NCBI GenBank assembly: GCA_021772985.1
Contig: JAJFKX010000020.1
Coordinates: 186,001 to 250,000, forward strand
Direction of reading: 5' to 3'
DNA from: Gammaproteobacteria bacterium
GTDB taxonomy: Bacteria > Pseudomonadota > Gammaproteobacteria > Xanthomonadales > Wenzhouxiangellaceae
DNA length: 64,000 nt
Part shown: piece by piece, positions 9,293-17,805 of the stretch
Numbering within the stretch: the first letter of the stretch is position 1
Layout of the letters: every line of letters begins with the position of its first letter
The notes under the pieces: generated by a model
What the model saw: only the letters and a program-made list of their open reading frames with translations
Databases searched by the model: none
What the model was told of the DNA's origin: nothing
Translations under genes and position numbers: made by a program

Positions 9293-9999
9293 TGGGTGAT
9301 CTGTTCAGTTATTCCTTATCGGATTTTGTGGTTTATTCAGCGCCTACGTTGTTTGCGATGACCGAAGATATGAATAGGGCGCTTTATCCATTGCTGATTT
9401 TGCTAGCGGTGTTGTTTGCTGTGATGGCATGGTTGGGCTGGCGAAAAAGTCGACACTTCATACCGGTGGCATTATTCGGGCATGCACTGATGTGTTGCCT
9501 GGTTGCCTGGCTGTATTTTGGCGATTATTACGCCAGCCTGGATTGGGCGGCGGTGTATTATTCCCGACTGTTTTACGCTTTGACGGTGTTGTTGGCAATC
9601 AGTGCACTATGGCAATGGCGTTCACGCTCTGGATTATCAGACTTTCGACCATCGTTGTTGTTGGGCGTCGTTTATGCATTAACTGCACTGTTTATTCTGC
9701 CAATACTGGGCTGGTATGACGGCAGATCGTTGACGGAAACCGCATTACCCGGTTTGACACCGCATGCCATTATGCTTTCACTGACCGGCGTACTGTTATT
9801 AAGCGATAACTACCTGCTGAAAATGTTGTTGCTCGGGCCTTTGATCTGGGGTGGAGTGACCTTGATTTCCTCATGGCCATTGGGGTTATTACAAGGTCAA
9901 GTGGTATTACCGTTGGTAATACTGGCCATTATCACAACAATAGTCAGCCGGATAGCCTATAAGTCTCACAGAGCACTGCGTATTTATCGACCACGCTAA
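9292..9999 (+). CDS. Seven-helix integral membrane protein
   Basis: About 235 residues, almost entirely hydrophobic, with about seven predicted membrane helices. No known motif is visible. The ATG at 9292 shares its A with the TGA of the aldo/keto reductase gene, so both are made together. A TTG one codon earlier is also open but needless. The coupling hints that the membrane protein anchors or serves the exported reductase. It converges with the alpha/beta hydrolase gene, only 30 bp away. Confidence 0.7.
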   Translation: MGDLFSYSLSDFVVYSAPTLFAMTEDMNRALYPLLILLAVLFAVMAWLGWRKSRHFIPVALFGHALMCCLVAWLYFGDYYASLDWAAVYYSRLFYALTVLLAISALWQWRSRSGLSDFRPSLLLGVVYALTALFILPILGWYDGRSLTETALPGLTPHAIMLSLTGVLLLSDNYLLKMLLLGPLIWGGVTLISSWPLGLLQGQVVLPLVILAIITTIVSRIAYKSHRALRIYRPR

Positions 10000-10029
10000 G
10001 CTCTCAACTAATATTAATAGTAGGTACGA

Positions 10030-11052
10030 TTAATTGTTATCTGGGAATTGTTCACCTAACCAATCCGTTATCACCTTCCAGATTGTCGGATCAGTTGAAA
10101 CACCATACCCATGGCCTGCTTCTGCAACTCGCAGATGGTGGTCTCGACCGACAAAAGTGACAATTCGGCTGCCGGAAGCTGTATTGGTTGCGAGCTGCTG
10201 ATTCCAATCAGCGATGGTCAAATCAAGAGGTATTAAATGATCAGCACCACCGAGCAGAACCAGAACCGGAATGTTGATGTTGGTGGTTGATTGTGCCGGG
10301 TCATAATCAGCCACCCATTGCCATTTGGGGCGAAAAGTTTCCGAGATCAGTACATTTGCTATGCCCAGTTGCTGGTACCAGTCTGTGCTTTTGACAGGCT
10401 CAATATGCCGATCTAGTTCGGCCCGTGTGGTTTTTCCGGAAAGGTAATCAAAATACAAATCCACCAATGTCATAGCAGTGTTTTGCTCTGCGGTCGTGAA
10501 CGATGAAACATTATGGCGGTAGTTGTAAATCTCAGCCTCACGGGGAGAGGAACCACCCCCAGAGACCGCAACGACGAAATCCGGTTGGCCACCAATATCA
10601 ATGCTACGTGTAGCAACCCAGTTTCCCTGGCTATGACCCCATAAGCCGATGTGGCTAAGTGATGCCATGCCGCGTAATACAGACATGGCTGCAATCGCGT
10701 CACCGGCAAGTTCACTCAATGAGGTTTTTGTCCAATCACCTTCTGAGTCGCCAGAACCTCTTTTATCAAAAACCAGAGCAGTAATACCGGCTTGTACAAG
10801 TTGTTCTGCTGCAGGTCGGATAATGCGCCTTTCTGCAGGGCCGGAACCCGGCAGCATAACAACGCCTATGCCATTGGCATTTTCAGGTTGCAATAAGCTG
10901 GCGGCAAGTTTAATCCCGTCACTTTCAATGATGAGATTTTCTGCTGCACTGCTGCTGGTCTGTGATGCGGATGCAACTGTACTGATGGGCTGAAAATAAG
11001 CAATAAATGCTAACCAGGTGATAGATAAAATAGTTTTACTGAGTAGTTTCAT
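10030..11052 (-). CDS. Secreted alpha/beta hydrolase
   Basis: 340 residues with a signal peptide (about 1-29). The alpha/beta-hydrolase core shows the oxyanion loop Leu-Pro-Gly-Ser-Gly-Pro (67-72), the nucleophile elbow Gly-His-Ser-Gln-Gly with Ser141, a likely acid in LGGADHLIP, and a His in AEAGHGYG near the end. This matches dienelactone-hydrolase/serine-aminopeptidase-type esterases or peptidases of the periplasm. The AraC-type regulator gene ends 3 bp upstream, so the two form an operon and the regulator may control it. The substrate is unknown. Confidence 0.85.
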   Translation of the reverse strand: MKLLSKTILSITWLAFIAYFQPISTVASASQTSSSAAENLIIESDGIKLAASLLQPENANGIGVVMLPGSGPAERRIIRPAAEQLVQAGITALVFDKRGSGDSEGDWTKTSLSELAGDAIAAMSVLRGMASLSHIGLWGHSQGNWVATRSIDIGGQPDFVVAVSGGGSSPREAEIYNYRHNVSSFTTAEQNTAMTLVDLYFDYLSGKTTRAELDRHIEPVKSTDWYQQLGIANVLISETFRPKWQWVADYDPAQSTTNINIPVLVLLGGADHLIPLDLTIADWNQQLATNTASGSRIVTFVGRDHHLRVAEAGHGYGVSTDPTIWKVITDWLGEQFPDNN

Positions 11053-11055
11053 TAC

Positions 11056-11811
11056 TTAATTAGACAGTATTTCCGATGCCGAATCTTGAACAATTGTCGC
11101 CATCAGCTTTTGCCAGTATCTTGGTGTGGAACCCAGATAATGACGCCATACTCTGTTGAAGTGTGGCTGATCGGCAAACCCAGCTGTCATAGCTGCCATT
11201 GCCAGTGTTTCACCTGCCATGATCAAATCTGCAGCATGTTCAAGCTTCACTATCATTTTGTATTGCTCTGGTGATAAACCATAAGCTTGTTTAAACCGTT
11301 TGCTCAAAGATGCACGATGCACACCTGCCCAAGCTGCGAGCTTTCCGATGGTAATGGTTTTGTTATGTCGCCTGATAGTGGAGTGTGTTTCCTGCAGCCA
11401 GTCAGCTGGCGCCTCATAATCACTCTCCCTGATTGCAAAACGCAAGCCTGAAGCAGCTTCATGTTGTGCAATTTTTCGTCGTGCAGGGTTGCTGGAGCCC
11501 AGTGCATCTGTAAGCCGTGATGTTTTTTCCCGGAGTCGTTCAGCTGAAAACCGGTAAGCAGCGTGAATACAGATGTGTTGGGCCCATTCAATCACCGCAC
11601 ATTGCATACCCTCGGTGCCTGCCTCAATTAAATGCGTGGTTCCGGCTGGATAAAGCAAAACTTCGCCGCTGCAGGCGGGCGGGCTGTTGTTGCGCCACTC
11701 GCGATCAGATAATTCACCTGACAGGATCAAACAGGTGTGTGATTGGCTATGAGCATGCAATGGAAGCAAGCCCGGCGGGCATTGTTCAATGTCTATTGAA
11801 ACTGTTGTCAC
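11056..11811 (-). CDS. AraC-family transcriptional regulator
   Basis: 251 residues from a GTG start. The N-terminal 100 residues are cupin-like, opening with a Leu-Pro-Leu-His-Ala-His-Ser-Gln-Ser-His metal/ligand strand and a Leu-Tyr-Pro-Ala-Gly turn. The C-terminal part has the double helix-turn-helix of AraC proteins (WAGVHRASLSKRFKQAYGLS, then MTAGFADQPHFNRVWRHYLG). The gene reads directly into the alpha/beta hydrolase gene (3-bp gap), and the serine hydrolase gene ends 83 bp upstream of its start. It most likely regulates the hydrolase. A role in the LodA block is possible but unsupported. Confidence 0.88.
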   Translation of the reverse strand: MTTVSIDIEQCPPGLLPLHAHSQSHTCLILSGELSDREWRNNSPPACSGEVLLYPAGTTHLIEAGTEGMQCAVIEWAQHICIHAAYRFSAERLREKTSRLTDALGSSNPARRKIAQHEAASGLRFAIRESDYEAPADWLQETHSTIRRHNKTITIGKLAAWAGVHRASLSKRFKQAYGLSPEQYKMIVKLEHAADLIMAGETLAMAAMTAGFADQPHFNRVWRHYLGSTPRYWQKLMATIVQDSASEILSN

Positions 11812-11894
11812 AAAGGTATTTTATCCACGCATTTGTTGAAAGCATCGAGCATTTTAATTCATATCATACAATCCAGATGTATGCGCAGCTTTAT

Positions 11895-13364
11895 TCAATA
11901 GCCCCAGCAGCCATCCAACTGCTGGATAAAACAAAAAGAATCTACTACGCCTTGAGGGTAAAACAACTGACGGATTTTCAACATGACTGGTTCATTGACA
12001 CTGCTTTGATTGGCTAGCACAACTGCGCTGTAATCGGTTCCCGAATATATTTCCAGGTCAGCATCTGCGCCGGGCAAGTCTCCGGCATGCCCCCATATGC
12101 CCGGGCCACGCCACAAAAGCGTCCCAAACCCGTAATCTACAGCGCCCAGTTCAGGCTTTGGCGTGCTGAGTAACCGCACCGTATCAGGCTTCAGTAGTTG
12201 GCCGCTTTTTAATGCATTAATGAATTGCTGCAAGTCCTGTACGGTTGAATAAAGCCCGCCGACTGAACCACCTGAGATTGTATGCAAAAAGGGATTGGCC
12301 ATGGAAACGAATTGGTTGTTTGTAAATTTAGGTTCATAGCCGATAGCCAGTGCATCCACCGGTTGTTTTAATTCAAATCTGGCAGTGCTCGCCATACCCG
12401 CAGGGGCGAATAGGTAAAGTTGCAGATAGTCTTCATAACGCATGCCTGTCGTTGCCTCAATCACATCACCCAAGATGCCGTAGCCATAATTGCTGTAGGC
12501 AAAATCCGTGCCTGGTAAGAATGCCGGTTTTTCAACCTCATCGATGATGCCTGAGGTATGGGACAGCAGGTGCTTGAGCTGAATTTGTCTGGCAGTCTGG
12601 CTATCTGAAAATTCCAGTAATAAATTTGCCAGACTAGCGTCGAGGTTTAGCCTGTCTGCTTCTACCAATTGCATTACAGCCACTGAAGTAAACAATTTAT
12701 TTAAGGAGGCCAGGTTAAAAGCGGTTGATGGAGCAGCTTGTAATTCGATTTCTTTATTGGCCAGGCCATAGCTTTCCTCTACGATCGGCTTGCCTTTCCG
12801 TGCGACCAGTACACTACCACTGAATGCACCATAGTCGGCAAGCCTCTGTAGATAACGTTTCAATTCAGTTGCTCGTTGTGCGTCATCAGAAAATTCGGTG
12901 GGTTTCACAGCGGAGTGTATGGCAAAACGCACTCGTATTTTTGCAACACTATCCAGTGCTGGTTGAGACATTTCCAAACTGACTGAGTCAATCGCATCAG
13001 TGAGTTGGTTGTGATAATAACCCACCGCTATGGCCTGGCCTTCTGTACATATTTTTTCAAGCTGATGTTGCGGGCTACGCGTTATCAGCAAGCCCAGATC
13101 AAGTAATGCTAATTTCTTACTGAAATTCTCATCCAGGCTGCCTGGCCAAGCACTGTCCAATTGTTTAAGTACCAAGTTGATATCTTTTTTTATAACACCC
13201 TGCATCAATTGCTGTAGGGTTTTTGATGCTTGATTGGGTGTTGCTATACAGCTGCTAGTGACGGCTTGCGAGAGATTGCTGAAAAGCAGTAAGACGGTAG
13301 TGATAAATAGGTAACGAACGATTAACAGATGCACGGTATAACCCTGATATTTGGCTGCAAACAT
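11895..13364 (-). CDS. Serine hydrolase, beta-lactamase/class C PBP-like
   Basis: 489 residues. A long hydrophobic leader (about 12-35) suggests export. Residues 40-170 are an unassigned helical region. From about 175 the beta-lactamase-like fold begins, with Ser220-Leu-Asn-Lys223 (SxxK nucleophile motif) and Tyr290-Ser-Asn292 (YxN motif). A His-Ala-Gly-Asp-Leu near residue 440 stands in for the KTG/HxG strand. Such proteins are carboxypeptidases, esterases or D-amino-acid amidases rather than antibiotic resistance enzymes. A GTG ten codons in is an alternative start. The gene lies 62 bp after lodB and is probably the last gene of that operon. Confidence 0.82.
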   Translation of the reverse strand: MFAAKYQGYTVHLLIVRYLFITTVLLLFSNLSQAVTSSCIATPNQASKTLQQLMQGVIKKDINLVLKQLDSAWPGSLDENFSKKLALLDLGLLITRSPQHQLEKICTEGQAIAVGYYHNQLTDAIDSVSLEMSQPALDSVAKIRVRFAIHSAVKPTEFSDDAQRATELKRYLQRLADYGAFSGSVLVARKGKPIVEESYGLANKEIELQAAPSTAFNLASLNKLFTSVAVMQLVEADRLNLDASLANLLLEFSDSQTARQIQLKHLLSHTSGIIDEVEKPAFLPGTDFAYSNYGYGILGDVIEATTGMRYEDYLQLYLFAPAGMASTARFELKQPVDALAIGYEPKFTNNQFVSMANPFLHTISGGSVGGLYSTVQDLQQFINALKSGQLLKPDTVRLLSTPKPELGAVDYGFGTLLWRGPGIWGHAGDLPGADADLEIYSGTDYSAVVLANQSSVNEPVMLKIRQLFYPQGVVDSFCFIQQLDGCWGY

Positions 13365-13426
13365 GGGTTTGATGCTGCAGCAGTGGTTATCGTTTAATGC
13401 AAATTAAGCTTTGCGCGGTTGTCTAA

Positions 13427-14560
13427 CTAATTGATCTTGGCAGGGGCAATTTGCTGGTGGTTGGAGATGCGGCGTTGCCAGAATATATGGTCGAGCCAGC
13501 GCTGTTCCATCGCGTAATAACTCTTTCGTTCAGTCAGATATTGGCTGTATACACCTTGGGTCCAGTTTGCATATTCATCAGCTGGGTTATCCACTGTATA
13601 TTTTCCGGCTTGCGCCACGATATGCTGCACAGCCATTTCGGCGCCTTGCAGGCCTCTCCAGATTCCCTGAGACGACAATGGATCAAAAGACATGGCGGAA
13701 TCACCGATTGCTACCCATTGCTGTCCTTGTACCTCTTTAGCCACTGTACTTTGTGCAGGTTCGGTAAAAAATGACAAACAATACTGCTGTATGTTGTTGT
13801 TACATTCCTGCTTAACTTTATCCGCGATAAATTTAGTGGTTGCCAATTGTTTTAGAAAACCCTTGTTATGCCCACAATTGCGAAACGCAGGCAGATCCAT
13901 ATCGCTGAAAAACATCACGATACGGGTATTACCGGGAGCACTGGTGCTGTACCACCAGCCGCTGCTTTGTGCTTCTATTAAGGTGCGGTGATCCTGGTTA
14001 ATCGAATGTGTTTGAAAAACAGCAATGCGAGCAGCTAACTTGTCATCAGTTTGTGTCCTGATATTTTGCTGGCGCATAAACGCTCGGGCAATGCCGCTGG
14101 CATCGATCACAAAATCGGCCTTCAGGTGTCGCTCAGTCTGTTTGCTTTGCAATTGTAATTGCCACTGGTTATTTGCAAATTGACTGTAGCGAAGTTTGTA
14201 ATCATCAATTACATCAACTCCGTACTGTTTGGCTTTGTCTAATAATTGCCGTTGAAATTTCACCCGGTCCAGGTGCCAGCCCTGACCATGAGGCGAAAAG
14301 ATAAAGTCCAAGTCGACCAGTTGTTCCGAGCCGAACGCACTTTGGTTACCAGGGCAGGTGAGATGTGAGCCTTGTTGGATTAATTCGCTTATGCCCAGCC
14401 GCTGTAGCAGGGTATTAGCGACTGGAGGCAGGGTTTCACCTGCCTTGTATTGATGTTGGCTTTGACGATGTACAACAGTGACCTTAAAACCATGGCGAGC
14501 CAGCAGGTAAGCTGCAGTTGCCCCTGCTGGACCGCCACCGATAATGGCAATGGATTGCAT
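13427..14560 (-). CDS. LodB-like flavoprotein (CTQ maturation partner)
   Basis: 377 residues. An N-terminal Gly-Gly-Gly-Pro-Ala-Gly dinucleotide-binding turn lies within residues 1-30, and a second FAD motif near 285 reads Gly-Asp-Ser-Ala-Met-Ser-Phe-Asp-Pro-Leu-Ser-Ser-Gln-Gly. This is the fold of tryptophan-halogenase-like monooxygenases, to which LodB and GoxB belong. In Marinomonas mediterranea LodB is needed to make the cysteine tryptophylquinone of LodA. The position here, 15 bp after a LodA-like gene on the same strand, makes that assignment firm. The protein has no signal peptide and should act in the cytoplasm. Confidence 0.85.
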   Translation of the reverse strand: MQSIAIIGGGPAGATAAYLLARHGFKVTVVHRQSQHQYKAGETLPPVANTLLQRLGISELIQQGSHLTCPGNQSAFGSEQLVDLDFIFSPHGQGWHLDRVKFQRQLLDKAKQYGVDVIDDYKLRYSQFANNQWQLQLQSKQTERHLKADFVIDASGIARAFMRQQNIRTQTDDKLAARIAVFQTHSINQDHRTLIEAQSSGWWYSTSAPGNTRIVMFFSDMDLPAFRNCGHNKGFLKQLATTKFIADKVKQECNNNIQQYCLSFFTEPAQSTVAKEVQGQQWVAIGDSAMSFDPLSSQGIWRGLQGAEMAVQHIVAQAGKYTVDNPADEYANWTQGVYSQYLTERKSYYAMEQRWLDHIFWQRRISNHQQIAPAKIN

Positions 14561-14575
14561 ATTAACTGCAGCCTG

Positions 14576-17500
14576 TTAGCCGGAAGCCTGCAATAACCAT
14601 AGCTGCTGCAAAGCACTCGAAGCGGCATCAGTTTTAACACTGTTATCAGCTTGTACGCTCAATAATTCCAAGTTAATGCTGCTGGTTAAAGTAAAGTGGC
14701 CTGGATAGCCTGAAGCTGTGTATTGCCATAGTTGGCTGTCATCTTGCGGTACTTTTTGAGGGGCCAGACTGATATTGCCGGTGGCAAAGTCCACTGTGAG
14801 CACATCTTTACTGACAGGGTCCTGGATAAACAGAAAGCCCGCTGAACTGGCGCTGGCGATTAAATACCATTGCTGAGATTTATCGGATGTATTAATTGAC
14901 TGGGAAGTCAGGGTTCCATCGTTGTTTGACAATGCTTTATTGTTGCTGATCTGTGCAGCATTAATGCTGGTCAAAATCGAGGGTTGATCCAATACTGTAT
15001 TGCGTTCGGTTTCTTCAAATACCTGCTGACCCTGATCTATCAACCCGGCAACCGGTGTCACCAGGCCCAATTCTTTCCAGGTATCAACCATCACACTGTA
15101 ACCACCTTCATAATCAGAAATAGAATCAGACTGCGGTGGTATTTGGTTGCTCCGAAACCAGGGTATTTGGGTCAGCACAGGTGGGCTGTCAGTGTTGCGT
15201 TCAACCACGATATCCGGACGCAGTGCCGGCCACCATGAGATATTGCAAGACCAGAAATCGCCTTGCCATGGAATTGACATATAAGCTGCGATTGAACCTG
15301 GCGCTGTTGCTTGAGTGAAGCGAAATGGCTCGGCAAAAAATACTGATTCATGCATTAAATAAGTTAATTCAATCCCTGGATGGAAGCCACCGCCCACGGT
15401 TGGTTGCAAGGCGGCAAAATCCAATTGGTCGGGAATCGGAATATCCTGCCATTGTTGCTGGCCAGGGTCGCCTGGAACAAAATTACCGTTAACCCATTGC
15501 TGGAATTTTTCCAGTTGATGATTGGTCAGAGCCAACCACTGGTTGGGGTAGATAGTACCGTTGGTGTTATTTTCCGCGGGAGAACCACCATTACCGAACA
15601 GCCTGGGCATTAAATCAGCGCGTTGCTGTTGGTTACCAGCGGTAATGCCGGCTGGTGCTGCTGCTGGCGGCGGAGGTACGGTTACCGGTGTGGTGGGTGA
15701 TTGCTCGGTATAAACCGCTTGTGCCGGTGGTCTGATAAAACTGAACACAAACTGTCGCGAAATCAACTCACTTGAAGATTCCGGATTGGCCAGTGTGCTC
15801 AGGTAAGCCGGGTCTAAAAAGTCGCCTGATGTGCCTGGTCGGTGGCCATGAAAAGCTCGCTCATTGGTCCATGCGTAATCGGTTACAGTGCGCAAAATTG
15901 GATAGATATCACGATAAAAATTGACTGGAATGGCAGTACCTATCGCCGGTGCACCGACCCCGCTGTCATAAATAGATTGCAATTCAAACTCAGTCCCGTT
16001 ATCAGAAACCAACAAGTCTGCGCCTGAGCTGTTACCTACAGCATAATAAAGCTGTCCATTAAACGCGGTGATGGATACGCCTATACCTTCGGCGGCCGGT
16101 GTCTGACTGATTACGGCAAAAGTGAATGTTGATCCATCCTCAGAGCTTCCCAGGTAGGGCAAACCATCAGTACCTAAAAATCCGCAATATAATTTACCGG
16201 CATATACCGTTAGCGATAATGCACTGCCGGCAATGCCAGAGGCAGGCAACGGTATGCTATTGAAGGAAAAATTGCCGGGTGTGCCGTCTATGGAACTGGC
16301 GATCAGCAATTCAGCATTAGCTTGATTTGTGTTGATTGCATAATACAAAGCCCCATTAAATGCGCTAATAGCGGGGCTGGAGTAGATATCAATTGATGGA
16401 AGGTCAGCAATGTTTAAAGCGGTAAAACTGAACGTCCCATCTGGATTGGATATCCCGATATAAGGTGTGCCGTTGTTGTTTACAGCGTAATACAATTGAT
16501 TATTCAATGCCGCTACTGCAGGTGAAGCCTGTGTGGCAGGCGCACTGGTAAGCTGAGTAAAAATGTAGTCTGTTCCACTATTGGCATAGCCAAGATATGA
16601 TTGATAGTCGCCGTTACTGGTAGCCGCTATGTAGTTCTTTTCCTGAAAATAAGCTACTGCCGGGGAAAAACCGGTTTCGAATTCTGTGGAAACAGTAATA
16701 AAGTTTAAGTTGCCGGCATTTCCAGTACTGGATGTAGCAAGTTCGATGTGGTTGTTACTGGAACGGGCAAAATACATCGGGCCCTGGCCGGTATACGGGT
16801 CTGCTGCAGGGAACAAATCCAGCTGTAAGTCGAGCAACGAAACCACATTGTAGGAAGCCGGGGCATAATGTGGAGGCGCTACTGCAACCCATCCCCGCTG
16901 TCCGGCATTATCACCTGTACTGAATAAAAGATTGCCATCAGTATCAGCAACCACAGCATTGATTGAGCCTCCACAGGTATCGTCATACCAACCGGGGTTA
17001 TTAAAATAGGAATTGCCGTTGTATTCCGGGTTGGGTTCTTCCGCCTGCGATACCACTACTTTGGAAATCACGACTTTAGGTGTTGTGCAGGATTCTGAGA
17101 TACCTTTGCCGCCAACAAAAACCAGGCGTCCCTGAGTATCGGTATACAAATTGCCCAGACTGACAGTTGCTGGTGTGTAGCTGACGGGTATATCGCTGGT
17201 TGAGTTTTGAGGTGGATCGTATTTCAGGCGATTGGATAAGCGACTGTTTGAATCCTGAATATCAAAAATGGTGCTACCGCTGCCTTCAGTGTCCAACAGT
17301 TCTATTGGCCCCTGGCTGATGCCTGCAATGGTTTTTTGGCCGGGATCGATAATCAGCTTATCGCGTTGTTCCGGTGGCAACCCAGCTTGAATGGTGGAAT
17401 TGCGTAGATCATTCGGACTAAAGGCATATTGCCCCTGAAAAGCATAGTTGGCTGCTTTCATGTTGGTAACGTGAACCTGCCATTGAAGGTTGGCGGTTTG

Positions 17501-17749
17501 ACCATTAACGCTTGAACCGTCGGTGATCTCACCGATGAGATTACCGTCACTGTCATAACCGAATACCCGAAAGCGCTGCGCTTGTGGTTTGATGGCGCCA
17601 CTGCTGTCCTTGTACTGGTTATTGTCAGGGTTAGGAATCACCCCTGGGGTTTCCGGGCCAAGAAAATATTTGTCACTATTACCGACACGCCCCATGCCAA
17701 TACCGGGTGAAACTTTAATTGAAGCTACATTGGTTAATGTGTTAGTCAT
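14576..17749 (-). CDS. LodA-like CTQ quinoprotein with propeller insert and ricin-like tail
   Basis: 1057 residues, against roughly 700-800 for known LodA/GoxA. The N-terminus (SPGIGMGRVGNSDKYFLGPE, 14-33) and a later Asp-Ile-Tyr-Pro-Ile-Leu are family marks. Asp831 and Cys835 (Asp-Phe-Trp-Ser-Cys) match the LodA residues recalled as Asp512 and Cys516, followed by Trp-Trp-Pro-Ala-x-Arg-Pro-Asp. Trp891 (Val-Asp-Thr-Trp-Lys-Glu-Leu-Gly) is the likely partner of Cys835 in cysteine tryptophylquinone. Residues about 313-607 are an insert of propeller-like repeats, and about 920-1057 a ricin-like domain. The family oxidises amine or alpha-carbon groups of amino acids, making ammonia and hydrogen peroxide. 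There is no Sec signal, as in LodA. GAGGG precedes the ATG. Confidence 0.85.
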   Translation of the reverse strand: MTNTLTNVASIKVSPGIGMGRVGNSDKYFLGPETPGVIPNPDNNQYKDSSGAIKPQAQRFRVFGYDSDGNLIGEITDGSSVNGQTANLQWQVHVTNMKAANYAFQGQYAFSPNDLRNSTIQAGLPPEQRDKLIIDPGQKTIAGISQGPIELLDTEGSGSTIFDIQDSNSRLSNRLKYDPPQNSTSDIPVSYTPATVSLGNLYTDTQGRLVFVGGKGISESCTTPKVVISKVVVSQAEEPNPEYNGNSYFNNPGWYDDTCGGSINAVVADTDGNLLFSTGDNAGQRGWVAVAPPHYAPASYNVVSLLDLQLDLFPAADPYTGQGPMYFARSSNNHIELATSSTGNAGNLNFITVSTEFETGFSPAVAYFQEKNYIAATSNGDYQSYLGYANSGTDYIFTQLTSAPATQASPAVAALNNQLYYAVNNNGTPYIGISNPDGTFSFTALNIADLPSIDIYSSPAISAFNGALYYAINTNQANAELLIASSIDGTPGNFSFNSIPLPASGIAGSALSLTVYAGKLYCGFLGTDGLPYLGSSEDGSTFTFAVISQTPAAEGIGVSITAFNGQLYYAVGNSSGADLLVSDNGTEFELQSIYDSGVGAPAIGTAIPVNFYRDIYPILRTVTDYAWTNERAFHGHRPGTSGDFLDPAYLSTLANPESSSELISRQFVFSFIRPPAQAVYTEQSPTTPVTVPPPPAAAPAGITAGNQQQRADLMPRLFGNGGSPAENNTNGTIYPNQWLALTNHQLEKFQQWVNGNFVPGDPGQQQWQDIPIPDQLDFAALQPTVGGGFHPGIELTYLMHESVFFAEPFRFTQATAPGSIAAYMSIPWQGDFWSCNISWWPALRPDIVVERNTDSPPVLTQIPWFRSNQIPPQSDSISDYEGGYSVMVDTWKELGLVTPVAGLIDQGQQVFEETERNTVLDQPSILTSINAAQISNNKALSNNDGTLTSQSINTSDKSQQWYLIASASSAGFLFIQDPVSKDVLTVDFATGNISLAPQKVPQDDSQLWQYTASGYPGHFTLTSSINLELLSVQADNSVKTDAASSALQQLWLLQASG
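15929..16813 (-). repeat. Propeller-like repeat insert within the LodA-like gene
   Basis: This segment encodes about 295 residues absent from ordinary LodA proteins. Five or six degenerate units of 45-55 residues can be seen. Each has a Ser-Pro-Ala-Val/Ile-Ala start, then Asn-x-x-Leu-Tyr-Tyr-Ala, then a Gly-x-x-Tyr/Leu-x-Gly/Ala-Ser and a closing Phe-x-Phe. The pattern resembles blades of a beta-propeller. It lies between the family segments Val-Val-Ser-Leu-Leu-Asp and Asp-Ile-Tyr-Pro-Ile-Leu, so the quinoprotein core is interrupted but intact on both sides. Confidence 0.6.
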
Positions 17750-17805
17750 CGCATTTCCCTCAAATTATCTGATTACTGTTTGTTAAGCTCTCCGACTGGC
17801 ATGGT

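Noticed and set aside
11056-11811. AraC regulator as the controller of the LodA operon
   Set aside because: It lies downstream on the same strand and is fused by a 3-base gap to the alpha/beta hydrolase gene, which is the likelier target.
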